Of a stretch of 64,000 bases of DNA, positions 16,478 through 24,978 are shown piece by piece; positions within the stretch are counted from its first letter, which is position 1; each line of letters opens with the position of its first letter. The position numbers and the translations under genes were made by a program. Source of the stretch: Haliea sp. (GTDB lineage: Bacteria > Pseudomonadota > Gammaproteobacteria > Pseudomonadales > Halieaceae); contig JAHEBM010000005.1 in NCBI GenBank assembly GCA_024642245.1, positions 42,170 through 106,169 on the forward strand, read 5' to 3'. Below the pieces are notes generated by a model that saw only the letters and a list, made by a program, of their open reading frames with translations, did not search any database and had not been told where the DNA came from.

Positions 16478-18676
16478 ATGCAAAACGCCCCGCGCCCCGA
16501 TCTTGCCCTGTTATCCGCTTTGGCCCTGTTGCTGGCCACCATCCTTCTGCCAGCCACTGCGCGTGCCGTCGAATGGCCGCAGGAGATCACCGCCAAGGAG
16601 GGCACGATCGTGATCTACCAGCCGCAGCCCGAATCCCTCACCGGTAACCAGTTAACGGGCCGTGCGGCTTTTTCGCTGGAACTCAACGGATCACAGGAGC
16701 CTGTCTTCGGCGCCTTCTGGTTCACCGCTAATATCGACACCGACCGGGACACGGATACCGCACTGGTGCGCAGCATCAAGGTCTCACGCGTGAGCTGGGC
16801 GGATTCCAATGACGCACAGGAGCAACGTTTCAGCAGCATTATTGAGAACGCCGTCCCGGAGAACGGATTCAGCATTTCCCTGGACCGGCTTTCCGCCAGC
16901 CTTTCCACAGCGGAACAGGAACAGAAGAGTCTCGACGAGCTGAAGAACGAACCCCCGGAAATCGTGTTCCGGGACCAGCTGGCGGTATTGCTGGCATACG
17001 ATGGCGAGCCGCGTTTCTCGGCGGTGGAAGACAGTCATTACGAACGTGCGCTCAACGCGCCATTCGTCGTGGTACGCAATACCAAAAGCCGCGAATGCTT
17101 CCTGAGCAGTGGCACGCTCTGGTACCGGGCAAATGATCCACTGGGACCCTGGACACCGACCGAAAAGCCGCCGGCGGACCTGGTCAAAATGCTGCCGGCG
17201 CCCGATACGGCGGACGCAGCACCCACCACGCCCCCCGAGATCGTCGTGGCCACCAAACCCACGGACCTGATCTCCACCCAGGGCAAGCCCGCCTGGGATT
17301 CGCTGCCCGGTGGCGCCCTGCTCTATGTGACCAACACGGAGACCCCGTGGCTGCGGGAGCTGTCTACCAACAATATGTATGTACTGCTGTCCGGCCGCTG
17401 GTACCGGTCCAAATCACAGTCCGGCCCGTGGACCTTTGTGCGCGCCGATGAATTGCCCGCCTCTTTCAAGGACATTCCCCCGGCATCCGATATCGGCGGC
17501 CTGCGGGTAGCGGTTGCGGGCACCGACGAGGCCGAGCAGGCGCTGCTGGATGCCCAGATACCCCAGACCGCCGCTATCAAGCGCAGCGAGGCCACGCTTA
17601 CCGTCGACTACGACGGTACACCCAGGTTCGAGAAAATATCCGGCACACAGGTGGCCTACGCGGTGAATACCGGTGCGCAGGTCCTGCAGATCGACAAACG
17701 CTATTACGCCGTGGACAACGGGGTGTGGTTCACCGCCACGTCGGCGACCGGACCCTGGGTGGTGGCAGACGAAATTCCCTCGGAGGAAATCAGCAAGATT
17801 CCACCGAGTTCCCCGGTGTACAACACCACCTACGTCAACATCTACCAGTCCACCCCGGAGATTGTTTACGTCGGCTACACGCCGGGTTACATGTGGTCGT
17901 TCCCCTATTACGGCGTGCCGGTGTACGGTACCGGCTGGTATTACCCTCCCTATTGGGGTCGCTACTATTACCCGCGTCCGCCCACCTGGGGTTTTCATGT
18001 CGGCTACAACCCCTGGACAGGCTGGAATTACGGTGTGAGCTGGAGCAACGGCTTTTTCAGTTTCGGCATGAGTTGGGGCGGAGGCTGGAACGGGCCCTAT
18101 CGGCCGTGGGGCTGTTGCAACGGCTGGTACGGTGGCGGCTACCGCCGTCCGCCAACAATCATCAATACCGGGGATATCAATATCGGCAACAATGTCAATT
18201 TCGGCAACAGGACGAATATCGAAAACCGCATAGGCAATAACGGGATCAAGCTCGCCGACCGCAGCGACAACCTGTACAACCGTCCGGCGAACCGCACCCG
18301 CAATGTGGACCGGGCCACCGCAACCCGCGACCTGAAACAGGCGCGGCCTGCCGCCAAGCGTCCCAATGACGTGTATGTCGATCGCAACGGCAATGTCGCC
18401 CGCCACACCGGGGACGGCTGGGAGCAACGGGAGAATGGGCGCTGGCAGGCCGACTCAGGGACAAAAAACGCACAGCGACCGGGTACACCCGCGACCAGGG
18501 ATATACCGAAGCCGGCCAATCCCCCTGCCGCGCAACGACCGGCGACAAAACCGGCCGCCACAGGGCGCCAGACACTGGATCACTCGAGCCTGAATCGTGC
18601 CCAGGCCGCCCGCAGCACAGGCCTGTCGCGGGAAATGAGCCGGGCCAGGCCCATGCGCACCGGGGGCCGGCGCTGA
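16478..18676 (+). CDS. Large exported protein with three GPW-containing repeats and a Gly/Trp/Tyr-rich region
   Basis: 732 residues with a clear signal peptide (cleavage near ARA, residue 30). Three related units of about 85-100 residues follow, each closing with an aromatic-W-[YF] strand and GPW: LWYRANDPLGPWTPTEKPP, RWYRSKSQSGPWTFVRADE and VWFTATSATGPWVVADEIP. Each unit ends in a proline motif such as IPPAS or IPPSS. Then comes a stretch of Tyr, Pro, Trp and Gly (about 475-560), an Asn-rich tract INIGNNVNFGNRTNIENR and a basic Ala/Arg C-terminus. Related proteins are often labelled carbohydrate-binding by similarity, without proof. Probably periplasmic or outer surface. No enzymatic motif seen. 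Confidence 0.8.
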   Translation: MQNAPRPDLALLSALALLLATILLPATARAVEWPQEITAKEGTIVIYQPQPESLTGNQLTGRAAFSLELNGSQEPVFGAFWFTANIDTDRDTDTALVRSIKVSRVSWADSNDAQEQRFSSIIENAVPENGFSISLDRLSASLSTAEQEQKSLDELKNEPPEIVFRDQLAVLLAYDGEPRFSAVEDSHYERALNAPFVVVRNTKSRECFLSSGTLWYRANDPLGPWTPTEKPPADLVKMLPAPDTADAAPTTPPEIVVATKPTDLISTQGKPAWDSLPGGALLYVTNTETPWLRELSTNNMYVLLSGRWYRSKSQSGPWTFVRADELPASFKDIPPASDIGGLRVAVAGTDEAEQALLDAQIPQTAAIKRSEATLTVDYDGTPRFEKISGTQVAYAVNTGAQVLQIDKRYYAVDNGVWFTATSATGPWVVADEIPSEEISKIPPSSPVYNTTYVNIYQSTPEIVYVGYTPGYMWSFPYYGVPVYGTGWYYPPYWGRYYYPRPPTWGFHVGYNPWTGWNYGVSWSNGFFSFGMSWGGGWNGPYRPWGCCNGWYGGGYRRPPTIINTGDINIGNNVNFGNRTNIENRIGNNGIKLADRSDNLYNRPANRTRNVDRATATRDLKQARPAAKRPNDVYVDRNGNVARHTGDGWEQRENGRWQADSGTKNAQRPGTPATRDIPKPANPPAAQRPATKPAATGRQTLDHSSLNRAQAARSTGLSREMSRARPMRTGGRR

Positions 18677-18761
18677 CGGGCAAGCCGTCGGCATTCTCAA
18701 GGAAAACAAGCCGGCCTCCGGTACAATGCGCAGGCCGCACTGTTACCAGGAGAAATAGACG

Positions 18762-19211
18762 TTGGATATTTGGGTCGATGCCGATGCCTGCCCGGGCGTG
18801 ATCAAGGACATTTTATTTCGAGCCGCCCAGCGCACTGGCCTGCAACTCACCCTGGTGGCAAACCACGCGCTCCCCGTGCCGCCGAATGCCAATATTCGCA
18901 TGCTACAGGTCAGTTCCGGTTTTGACGTGGCCGATGATGAAATCGCCAAATTGGCCAAACCGGGTGACCTGGTCATAACCGGCGACATACCGCTGGCTGC
19001 CGAGGTGATTGCAAAAGGTGCCCACGTGCTCAGTGCACGCGGCGAGCGCCTGACGGCTGACAACATCAAGCCGCGACTCAACATGCGTGACTTTATGGAT
19101 ACGATGCGTTCCAGCGGCATGCAGTCAGGCGGCCCGCCACCGATGAATAATCAGGACAAGCAGCGGTTTGCGAACCAGCTGGACAGCTTGTTGGCCAAAT
19201 CCCGGCAATAG
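18762..19211 (+). CDS. yaiI: YaiI/YqxD family (UPF0178) protein
   Basis: 149 residues starting at TTG; AGGAGA lies 8 bases upstream, and the first residues [18 protein letters not shown] are the diagnostic family start, so the TTG is well supported. The central [20 protein letters not shown] and the RLNMRDFMD segment complete the family pattern. UPF0178 proteins carry a PIN-like fold with conserved acidic residues; their role is not settled. Cytosolic. It precedes a convergent GFA-type gene with 17 bases between stops. Confidence 0.93.
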   Translation: MDIWVDADACPGVIKDILFRAAQRTGLQLTLVANHALPVPPNANIRMLQVSSGFDVADDEIAKLAKPGDLVITGDIPLAAEVIAKGAHVLSARGERLTADNIKPRLNMRDFMDTMRSSGMQSGGPPPMNNQDKQRFANQLDSLLAKSRQ

Positions 19212-19228
19212 CAACCGGGGAGCCGGAC

Positions 19229-19645
19229 TTACATACGCGGATTCTTTTCAAATGCCGGGCTGCTCGAGTCAACCGGCGACCAGGGTTCCGCGGAGCAGCT
19301 CCAGAAACTCGAATCGACGACCACCCAGCTACCGTCGTCGAGCGTACCGGCCTTCACAAAGCGGGTGGCGGGCATCTCTTCAAGATAACTGATCAACTGG
19401 GATCCACAACTGGGACAAAAGCCCCGCGTCACATGGCCGCCATCGGTGCCGGTGACCGTATATGTGCTGATTTCGCCCTCGGTTGACAGCGCCTGTGTGG
19501 GCACCATTATTATCGTCGCCTTGCCGCTGCCGGTGACCTTCTGGCAGTCCTTGCAATGGCAATGGTGAGCGGATATGGCCTGCTCCCGGTCAAACTGATA
19601 CCGAAAGCTTCCGCAAAGGCATCCGCCGGTCGTCATGGTAGTCAT
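19229..19645 (-). CDS. GFA / CENP-V family zinc-binding protein
   Basis: 138 residues from ATG 19645. Zinc ligands are seen in CLCGSFRY, HCHCKDCQKVTG and FCPSCGSQL, the family pattern C-x-C and C-x2-C pairs of the glutathione-dependent formaldehyde-activating (GFA/CENP-V) fold. Members bind two zinc ions; few have a proven reaction, and the Gfa name should not be read as proof of formaldehyde metabolism. The frame extends to 19696 but the family-like sequence begins at TGGCLCG. Confidence 0.93.
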   Translation of the reverse strand: MTTMTTGGCLCGSFRYQFDREQAISAHHCHCKDCQKVTGSGKATIIMVPTQALSTEGEISTYTVTGTDGGHVTRGFCPSCGSQLISYLEEMPATRFVKAGTLDDGSWVVVDSSFWSCSAEPWSPVDSSSPAFEKNPRM

Positions 19646-19688
19646 CGTGCCCTGCTCCTTGCTATAGGTGACCTGCCTGCGACACAGT

Positions 19689-19895
19689 TTACCCAATTAC
19701 CGCTTTTAATGCGCCAGGACTCCTCCCTCGACGGTGCCCGGGTGCGCCGTCTTCACCGGCATCGCGCAGAAACTGCAGGATAACGCCTTCCTGTATTTTG
19801 AATTTCACCCAGCGGTAAAGCGCGAGATGCGCCGCGACAGCGACCAACACGACCAGTGCAATAACAAGCTGTGACTCCATTGCTGCGGCCCCCAT
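19689..19895 (-). CDS. Small single-pass membrane protein
   Basis: 68 residues from ATG 19895, chosen because GGAAG lies 8 bases before it. One membrane helix (VIALVVLVAVAAHLALYRW) is followed by a basic, helical cytoplasmic segment KFKIQEGVILQFLRDAGEDG and a Gly/Arg-rich end. No family recognised. It is transcribed toward the GFA-type gene, 43 bases away. An upstream start at 19964 is possible but lacks a ribosome site. Confidence 0.5.
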   Translation of the reverse strand: MGAAAMESQLVIALVVLVAVAAHLALYRWVKFKIQEGVILQFLRDAGEDGAPGHRRGRSPGALKAVIG

Positions 19896-20018
19896 CTCGA
19901 TCACTTCCGACGACACCCAGGCACTGGCATACAATGTGGACCCTTTGTCATTGCTATTCAACAATCCTTCGATAGTGTAATACGATGACGGTGTATCACG
20001 CCCGGGAGAAAACCCCAG

Positions 20019-21908
20019 ATGCCCGCTTCAACGCCCTTACGATTGTACCGCATGATTTTGCTCTGCCTGCTGCAGGCCGCTGCGGCAACAGCGCAGGACG
20101 CCCCCCCGCAGGATTTCGCCCGGGCTACGGCGGCGCTGCCCGGGATGACCATCTACCGGGCAAGGGAAGTCGTCACCCTCGATCCCGCCAGGCCAACGGC
20201 GCAGGCCGTGGCCGTCGTTGGCGATCGCATACTCGCCGTCGGAGAACTGGAGGAGCTTAAAAAGGCAGCCGGTAAACAGCCTTACACGGTGAGCGACGTA
20301 TTCGCCAGGCAGGTCATCGTCCCGGGATTCATCGCCCAGCATGACCACCCGATGCTCGCGGCACTCACCATGACAAGCGAGATCATCGCCATCGAGGACT
20401 GGGTGCTGCCGCAGGGTATTGCGAGAGCCGCAAAAAACCGCGGGCAATACCTGCAGCGACTTGCCGAGGCGAACGACAGGCTCAAGGACCCAAACGAGAT
20501 ACTTATCACCTGGGGTTACCACCAGTACTTTCACGGCGAGCTGGGCAAAGCCGACCTGGACGCTATAAGCAACTCCAGGCCAATTATCGTCTGGCACCGG
20601 TCGGCCCACGAGTTTTTCCTGAACACCGCCGCCGAGCGCAAATTCGGTGTTACGGCAGACTGGTTCGACAAGCAAAGCGCCAGCATAAAAAGCCAGTCGG
20701 ACTTTGCCAACGCGCACTACCGGGAGCAGGCCGCCTTTGCGGTCATGCCCCTGATAACACCGGCACTGGCCTCACCTGAGAGATTCCGTAAAGGCCTGGA
20801 ATTTGTACAGAGCTACTACCACGCCAATGGCGTCACCCTGGGATGCGAACCCGGCGGACTTGCATCCAGACCAATGCAGGATGCGCAAAACGCGGTGCTC
20901 AGTGAAGCCACCTCGCCTTTTCGCTTTTACTTCATCATCGATGGCAAGACCATCACCGGCGCCTACCCGGACGAACAGGTTGCGAAGGAAAGCGAGAAGA
21001 TCCTGGCCTGGGGGCGAGGTATGACCGCCTACCTTCCAAAGCAGGTCAAGCTTTTTGCCGACGGTGCTATTTTCTCCCAGGCGATGCAGGTCAATGGCGG
21101 CTACACGGACGGACACAGGGGCGAGTGGATGATGGACCCCGACTTTTTCGCCAGAACGTTCCGGGTGTATTGGGATCTCGCCTACCAGTTGCATGTACAC
21201 GTCAATGGCGATGCGGGCCTGGATATGGTCCTCGACCAGCTTGAACTGAACATGCGTCGCCACCCCAGGCCCGATCACCGCACCGTGATCATTCACTTTG
21301 CCATCTCCACACCCGAGCAGGTGGCGCGGATCAAGCACCTGGGCGCTATCGTCAGCGGAAACCCTTACTACCCGATTGCACTGGCAGATAACTACCGCGT
21401 CAATGGCCTGGATCCACAACGAGCCGACCCGATGGTCAGAATGGGTGACGTGGAGAGGGCGGGTATTTCCTATTCGTTCCACTCCGACATGCCAATGGCA
21501 CCGGGGCAACCCTTGTTCCTGATGTGGTCCGGCGTCAACCGGGTGACCAATGACGGTAACTTGCGCGCGCCCGGGCAGCGTGTCAGCCGCCTTGGTGCAT
21601 TGAAGGCCGTCACACTCGATGCCGCTTACTCACTGCAGCTGGAAAAAGACGTCGGCAGTATCGAACCCGGCAAGCTGGCCAACTTCACGATACTGTCTGA
21701 CAACCCGGTTACCTCGGATCCGATGAAAATCAAGGATATCGCGGTATGGGGAACCGTCCAGGAGGGCCGGGTACTGCCGGTAGAACCAGCCGTCAACACT
21801 CCCACGACACCACTGGGCTATCGTATCGGTGCCGCTCCAGCGGCAGACTTCGCCCAGGCGTCAGCCCGCTCCCTCGCGGATTTACTGCATCACCGACACG
21901 GGAATTGA
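20019..21908 (+). CDS. Exported amidohydrolase (YtcJ-like, amidohydrolase_3 family)
   Basis: 629 residues with a signal peptide (about 1-25, ending ATAQD). Typical amidohydrolase features: an N-terminal small beta domain with AVVGDRILAVGELEEL, the metal pair as Q-H-D-H in PGFIAQHDHPM, HVNGDAGLDMVLDQ in the barrel, HFAISTPEQVARIKHLGA and the closing SIEPGKLANFTILSDNPV. YtcJ-type proteins hydrolyse amide or related bonds of unknown substrates and are common in catabolic regions. Presumably periplasmic. Start ATG at 20019. Confidence 0.9.
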   Translation: MPASTPLRLYRMILLCLLQAAAATAQDAPPQDFARATAALPGMTIYRAREVVTLDPARPTAQAVAVVGDRILAVGELEELKKAAGKQPYTVSDVFARQVIVPGFIAQHDHPMLAALTMTSEIIAIEDWVLPQGIARAAKNRGQYLQRLAEANDRLKDPNEILITWGYHQYFHGELGKADLDAISNSRPIIVWHRSAHEFFLNTAAERKFGVTADWFDKQSASIKSQSDFANAHYREQAAFAVMPLITPALASPERFRKGLEFVQSYYHANGVTLGCEPGGLASRPMQDAQNAVLSEATSPFRFYFIIDGKTITGAYPDEQVAKESEKILAWGRGMTAYLPKQVKLFADGAIFSQAMQVNGGYTDGHRGEWMMDPDFFARTFRVYWDLAYQLHVHVNGDAGLDMVLDQLELNMRRHPRPDHRTVIIHFAISTPEQVARIKHLGAIVSGNPYYPIALADNYRVNGLDPQRADPMVRMGDVERAGISYSFHSDMPMAPGQPLFLMWSGVNRVTNDGNLRAPGQRVSRLGALKAVTLDAAYSLQLEKDVGSIEPGKLANFTILSDNPVTSDPMKIKDIAVWGTVQEGRVLPVEPAVNTPTTPLGYRIGAAPAADFAQASARSLADLLHHRHGN

Positions 21909-21982
21909 GCACGAATGCGTCTGTATCCGCGCCTGGATGCGCCAACAAGCGCAAGGCAGCCACCCGGCGGTTCGGCACGCGA

Positions 21983-22324
21983 ATGGCCGCCAGGACGAAA
22001 CGCGTTGCCGCCAAAAGTATTGCGGCCATTCCCGCAGAGGCCATTGCATTCATCGGCGTGGCGGTACTGGTGGCCGACACCAGCTATGAACTCTATGCCG
22101 CCTGCCAGAATCTCAGGGACCTGGATCAGCTGTATACTGATTTGGATATGGACGAGGCGATTGCGGATGATGCTGTCCACACTGCCTGCAACCCCGAATT
22201 GCCGGATCCGCGTGAAGTCTGGAAGGGAGTTATGCAAAAGAGCAGCCAGTGGTGGCAGCGTTTGGCCGATGAGGTGTCGCTCAGTGGAGCCCAGGAGCCC
22301 ATTCAGTCATTTGCGGTCCGCTGA
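21983..22324 (+). pseudogene. Short membrane-associated protein, probably the C-terminal remnant of a larger protein
   Basis: Up to 113 residues from the ATG at 21983. Helical segments KRVAAKSIAAIPAEAIAFIG and IGVAVLVADTSYELYAACQN precede the acidic LDQLYTDLDMDEAIADDAV and PELPDPREVWKGVMQKSS. I recall this pattern at the C-terminal end of longer bacterial proteins with a coiled N-terminal part. The same frame is open upstream into the amidohydrolase gene, but that part (Arg/Pro/Ser rich) looks non-coding, so the N-terminal half is probably missing. It may instead be a short intact gene. Confidence 0.45.
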
Positions 22325-22369
22325 GATGTCGTTACCTTCAGGTCAAGCAGTCAATACAGGGCCAGGCAG

Positions 22370-24190
22370 ATGAAATTGCATCGAGTCTCTATCGCATTGC
22401 TGATCGTAGCGGCGATGTCAGTGGTGGCGTATGTCGCAACACACCGGGATTGGGCGGCCAGGTACTGGCAAGCCGCAACACACCAGTCACATGGGCCCGC
22501 TAAACAGCGATCACCCGATCCTGGCAGGATCCCGCTGGAACTTGGCGAACGGGACACTTTTTACCTGGTTCCCCATATAGCCCGGGTCAAGGGAACAGAC
22601 CCCGGGTCCCTGGCGCAATTGAAAGAGACCCTCGACTTCATCGAACCCGGTGGCGCAAGCGGCAGGGTCCAGCTCGGGTTTACCGCCATCGTCTCGCTCT
22701 ATGACATTTTCGAAAAGTCCTCGGGACAGTGGACAACCAATACGACGGACCTCGAGGGAAAGCTTGAGTTTGCGGCACGGGAACACCGCCCGGTGGTGGT
22801 GTATATCAAGGGGAATCACTTTGCGCACTCGAGTGAACTCGTGCTTGAACTTTCAGCGGACAGGGATAACCTGACGACGTTTCGGGACGGGAGTGTGCCC
22901 AGCGAAACCTACTTCACCAGCAAGCTGAACCCGGGCTCACTCACTACTGATCCAGCGGTCCCCCTGGTGATGCGCCGGCAACAGGCGCTGGCGGCCATCG
23001 GTGCCGTCCTGGCACGCTTTGAGGCCGAACACCCCGGCCTGCTGCTGGGTGTGCTTCTCAACGGCGAAACACACCACCTGTTTCGCAACTTTTACAGCGG
23101 CACCGGCACCGTCAGGGACGCGCAGTTCACGGATTACAGCCCGCGTTCTATCGCCGGCTTCGGTGCATACTTGCGCGCCAGGCAATCCGGCCTGCCGGCC
23201 AGGAGTATCCTGAATATCGATTACAACCACTTCGATGCCGGCAGTATAAAAATCGAAGGCTGGGTTGCCCGCCAGGATGATCATCCATTGCGGTCGGTGG
23301 ATGACCGGTACGACAGTCACCGGGTCAATATTTATATCAACGGCGTAAAAGCCGGCTCCACGTTTACGAATCTCAACCGGCTCGACGTGTACGAGGCGAT
23401 CCCGGAAATCACCAACCCCAACTCCGGCTTCAGCTTTTTCTGGGACTACCGGGGGGTCGCTGCGGGGAGCTACGGCATTCAGGCCGTACTGGAAGTCGCA
23501 GGTCGCGAATACGAAATCGGGCAGGCCCGAATTACCGTTCAGCATGACGCCGCGACACCCGTGGACGGGGTAAAGCCGGCTTTTGGGGATTTCGCTTCCC
23601 TGGGCAAAGCCGGCTATACCGGTTACCTGGATGCACCAAAAAACAAGGAAACGGCACTCTACAGCGAGGTGGCACGGCAGTGGCTGGATTATCGCGCCCA
23701 ACAGATCGTCGACCAGGTCAATTTCATGGGTGACACGCTCACGCGATCCGGCGTCAGCAAGGCCAGTATCTATACCTACCAGTTGACACCCTGGCTGGTG
23801 GGGCGCTGGAACGCCGACCTGTTCGGCGTTGGCCGGGACTTCTTTAACAAGGTGAAATACCATGCGGGCGTCACCACCTACGGTGGCAATACGCTGAATC
23901 CAGCGGTGCTGGACTATCTGCCCAGGCAGGAAGCGTATGCGGTTACCGAATGGCACCCGCAGCTGGACCGCTCACCCCTGGCGCCCCTGGCGAGCCTTAA
24001 ATACCATTACGACAACGGGGCGAAATTTGTATCGCCTTACTATTTCGAACTCCGGTCCGGCTGGGAGAAATACGAAAAGATCGGGGCGGGGGATCCCGAC
24101 GCCCATTCACGGATGCTGCTGACGCCTACAAATGAGCGCATGGGTTCAAACTACGTATACCAGGCGGTAAAACGATTCGCTGCCTACTGA
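22370..24190 (+). CDS. Large exported protein resembling a TIM-barrel glycoside hydrolase, family unrecognised
   Basis: 606 residues with an N-terminal hydrophobic segment (about 6-24), signal peptide or anchor. VVVYIKGNHFAHSSELVLEL, LGVLLNGETHHLFRNFY, SILNIDYNHFD and YAVTEWHPQLDRSP read like successive strand ends of a catalytic (beta/alpha)8 barrel; N-G-E resembles the acid/base Asn-Glu of clan-A-type glycosidases. An inserted beta domain (about 285-390, with RVNIYINGVKAGS and GSYGIQAVLEVAGREYEIG) looks Ig-like. No known family could be named. The gene follows the amidohydrolase and remnant in the same direction and converges on the VOC gene. Confidence 0.78.
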   Translation: MKLHRVSIALLIVAAMSVVAYVATHRDWAARYWQAATHQSHGPAKQRSPDPGRIPLELGERDTFYLVPHIARVKGTDPGSLAQLKETLDFIEPGGASGRVQLGFTAIVSLYDIFEKSSGQWTTNTTDLEGKLEFAAREHRPVVVYIKGNHFAHSSELVLELSADRDNLTTFRDGSVPSETYFTSKLNPGSLTTDPAVPLVMRRQQALAAIGAVLARFEAEHPGLLLGVLLNGETHHLFRNFYSGTGTVRDAQFTDYSPRSIAGFGAYLRARQSGLPARSILNIDYNHFDAGSIKIEGWVARQDDHPLRSVDDRYDSHRVNIYINGVKAGSTFTNLNRLDVYEAIPEITNPNSGFSFFWDYRGVAAGSYGIQAVLEVAGREYEIGQARITVQHDAATPVDGVKPAFGDFASLGKAGYTGYLDAPKNKETALYSEVARQWLDYRAQQIVDQVNFMGDTLTRSGVSKASIYTYQLTPWLVGRWNADLFGVGRDFFNKVKYHAGVTTYGGNTLNPAVLDYLPRQEAYAVTEWHPQLDRSPLAPLASLKYHYDNGAKFVSPYYFELRSGWEKYEKIGAGDPDAHSRMLLTPTNERMGSNYVYQAVKRFAAY

Positions 24191-24246
24191 AAACGGATAG
24201 CTGACAGCCAAAAACCCCAGCCAGGCAAACTACCCATATATTGCGG

Positions 24247-24267
24247 GGGCACTCACCAGGGGTGCCC
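24247..24267. terminator. Hairpin between convergent genes
   Basis: GGGCAC (24247-24252) and GTGCCC (24262-24267) can pair around a 9-base loop in the 80-base gap between the exported protein (plus) and the VOC gene (minus). No T-run on either side. Confidence 0.3.
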
Positions 24268-24270
24268 GGA

Positions 24271-24717
24271 TTACCCAGTCACCGGTTGCATCAGCTCGAT
24301 ACGCACCCCGTCGGGATCACTGCAGAACACAATGGGACCGAAAGCCGAGTCGACCCGGGTCCCGGGGTGGACTGTCCCGCCAAACTCCTCGACACGCGCG
24401 AGCACGGTTTCCAGGTCGTCTGTCACCAGGGTCAGGTGAGTGATGCCGCGCTGGTTCATCGGCCTGCGCTCAGCCGGCCCCACGACCTGGGTATCGATAA
24501 AACCGATCAACTCCAGGGTGACTCCCCCGAGTTGCACCTGGTGGACCCGAAGTTTCGCACCGGGCAATTCGACCAGGGTATCAAAGGGCGTACCCAGCTC
24601 CGGAATCGATTGCTTGAGCGTGAAACCCAGGACCTCGGTATAAAAGCGCAGGGAGCGCTCCAGGTCTGACACGCAGATTCCCACGTGAGAAAAAGAAACA
24701 CCGGGTTGTTTGCCCAT
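24271..24717 (-). CDS. VOC (glyoxalase/bleomycin resistance) family protein
   Basis: 148 residues with the paired beta-alpha-beta-beta-beta modules of the VOC superfamily: SFSHVGICVSDLERSLRFYT supplies the first metal-type His and ITHLTLVTDDLETVLARVEE the second. SDPDGVRIELMQPV supplies the C-terminal Glu. VOC proteins are metal-dependent dioxygenases, epimerases or isomerases, or binding proteins. ATG 24717 places the first His near residue 11; the upstream in-frame extension to 24804 has no family resemblance. Reaction unknown. Confidence 0.9.
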   Translation of the reverse strand: MGKQPGVSFSHVGICVSDLERSLRFYTEVLGFTLKQSIPELGTPFDTLVELPGAKLRVHQVQLGGVTLELIGFIDTQVVGPAERRPMNQRGITHLTLVTDDLETVLARVEEFGGTVHPGTRVDSAFGPIVFCSDPDGVRIELMQPVTG

Positions 24718-24978
24718 CCTGCTTATCCTGTGTTGGTAGAACTGAAGGTATGCTGCAACAGTGTACAGCCATGCATACCGCACCCGGGTAGCGTGCGGTG
24801 CCATCTTAGCACGCCTGCCAACAGGATCTATCCACGCCGGCAGCCCGGGCCCGGCAAAACAATGGTGCCGCCGGAGCGCGTGGCTTATGATATTCCCTGC
24901 TCACCGGTACAGCATTTAGTTGATTTTCGGACCGGCACCAACAATTTTCGCCGGGTAGGCTGACTACCCAAAGGACCC

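Noticed and set aside
17414..18427. 337-codon minus frame opposite the GPW-repeat protein
   Set aside because: The plus frame has a signal peptide and clear repeats; the minus frame is Val/Ala/Ile/Gly biased with no family.
22937..23956. 339-codon minus frame opposite the TIM-barrel-like protein
   Set aside because: Antisense shadow; low-complexity Gly/Val/Gln composition and no ribosome site.
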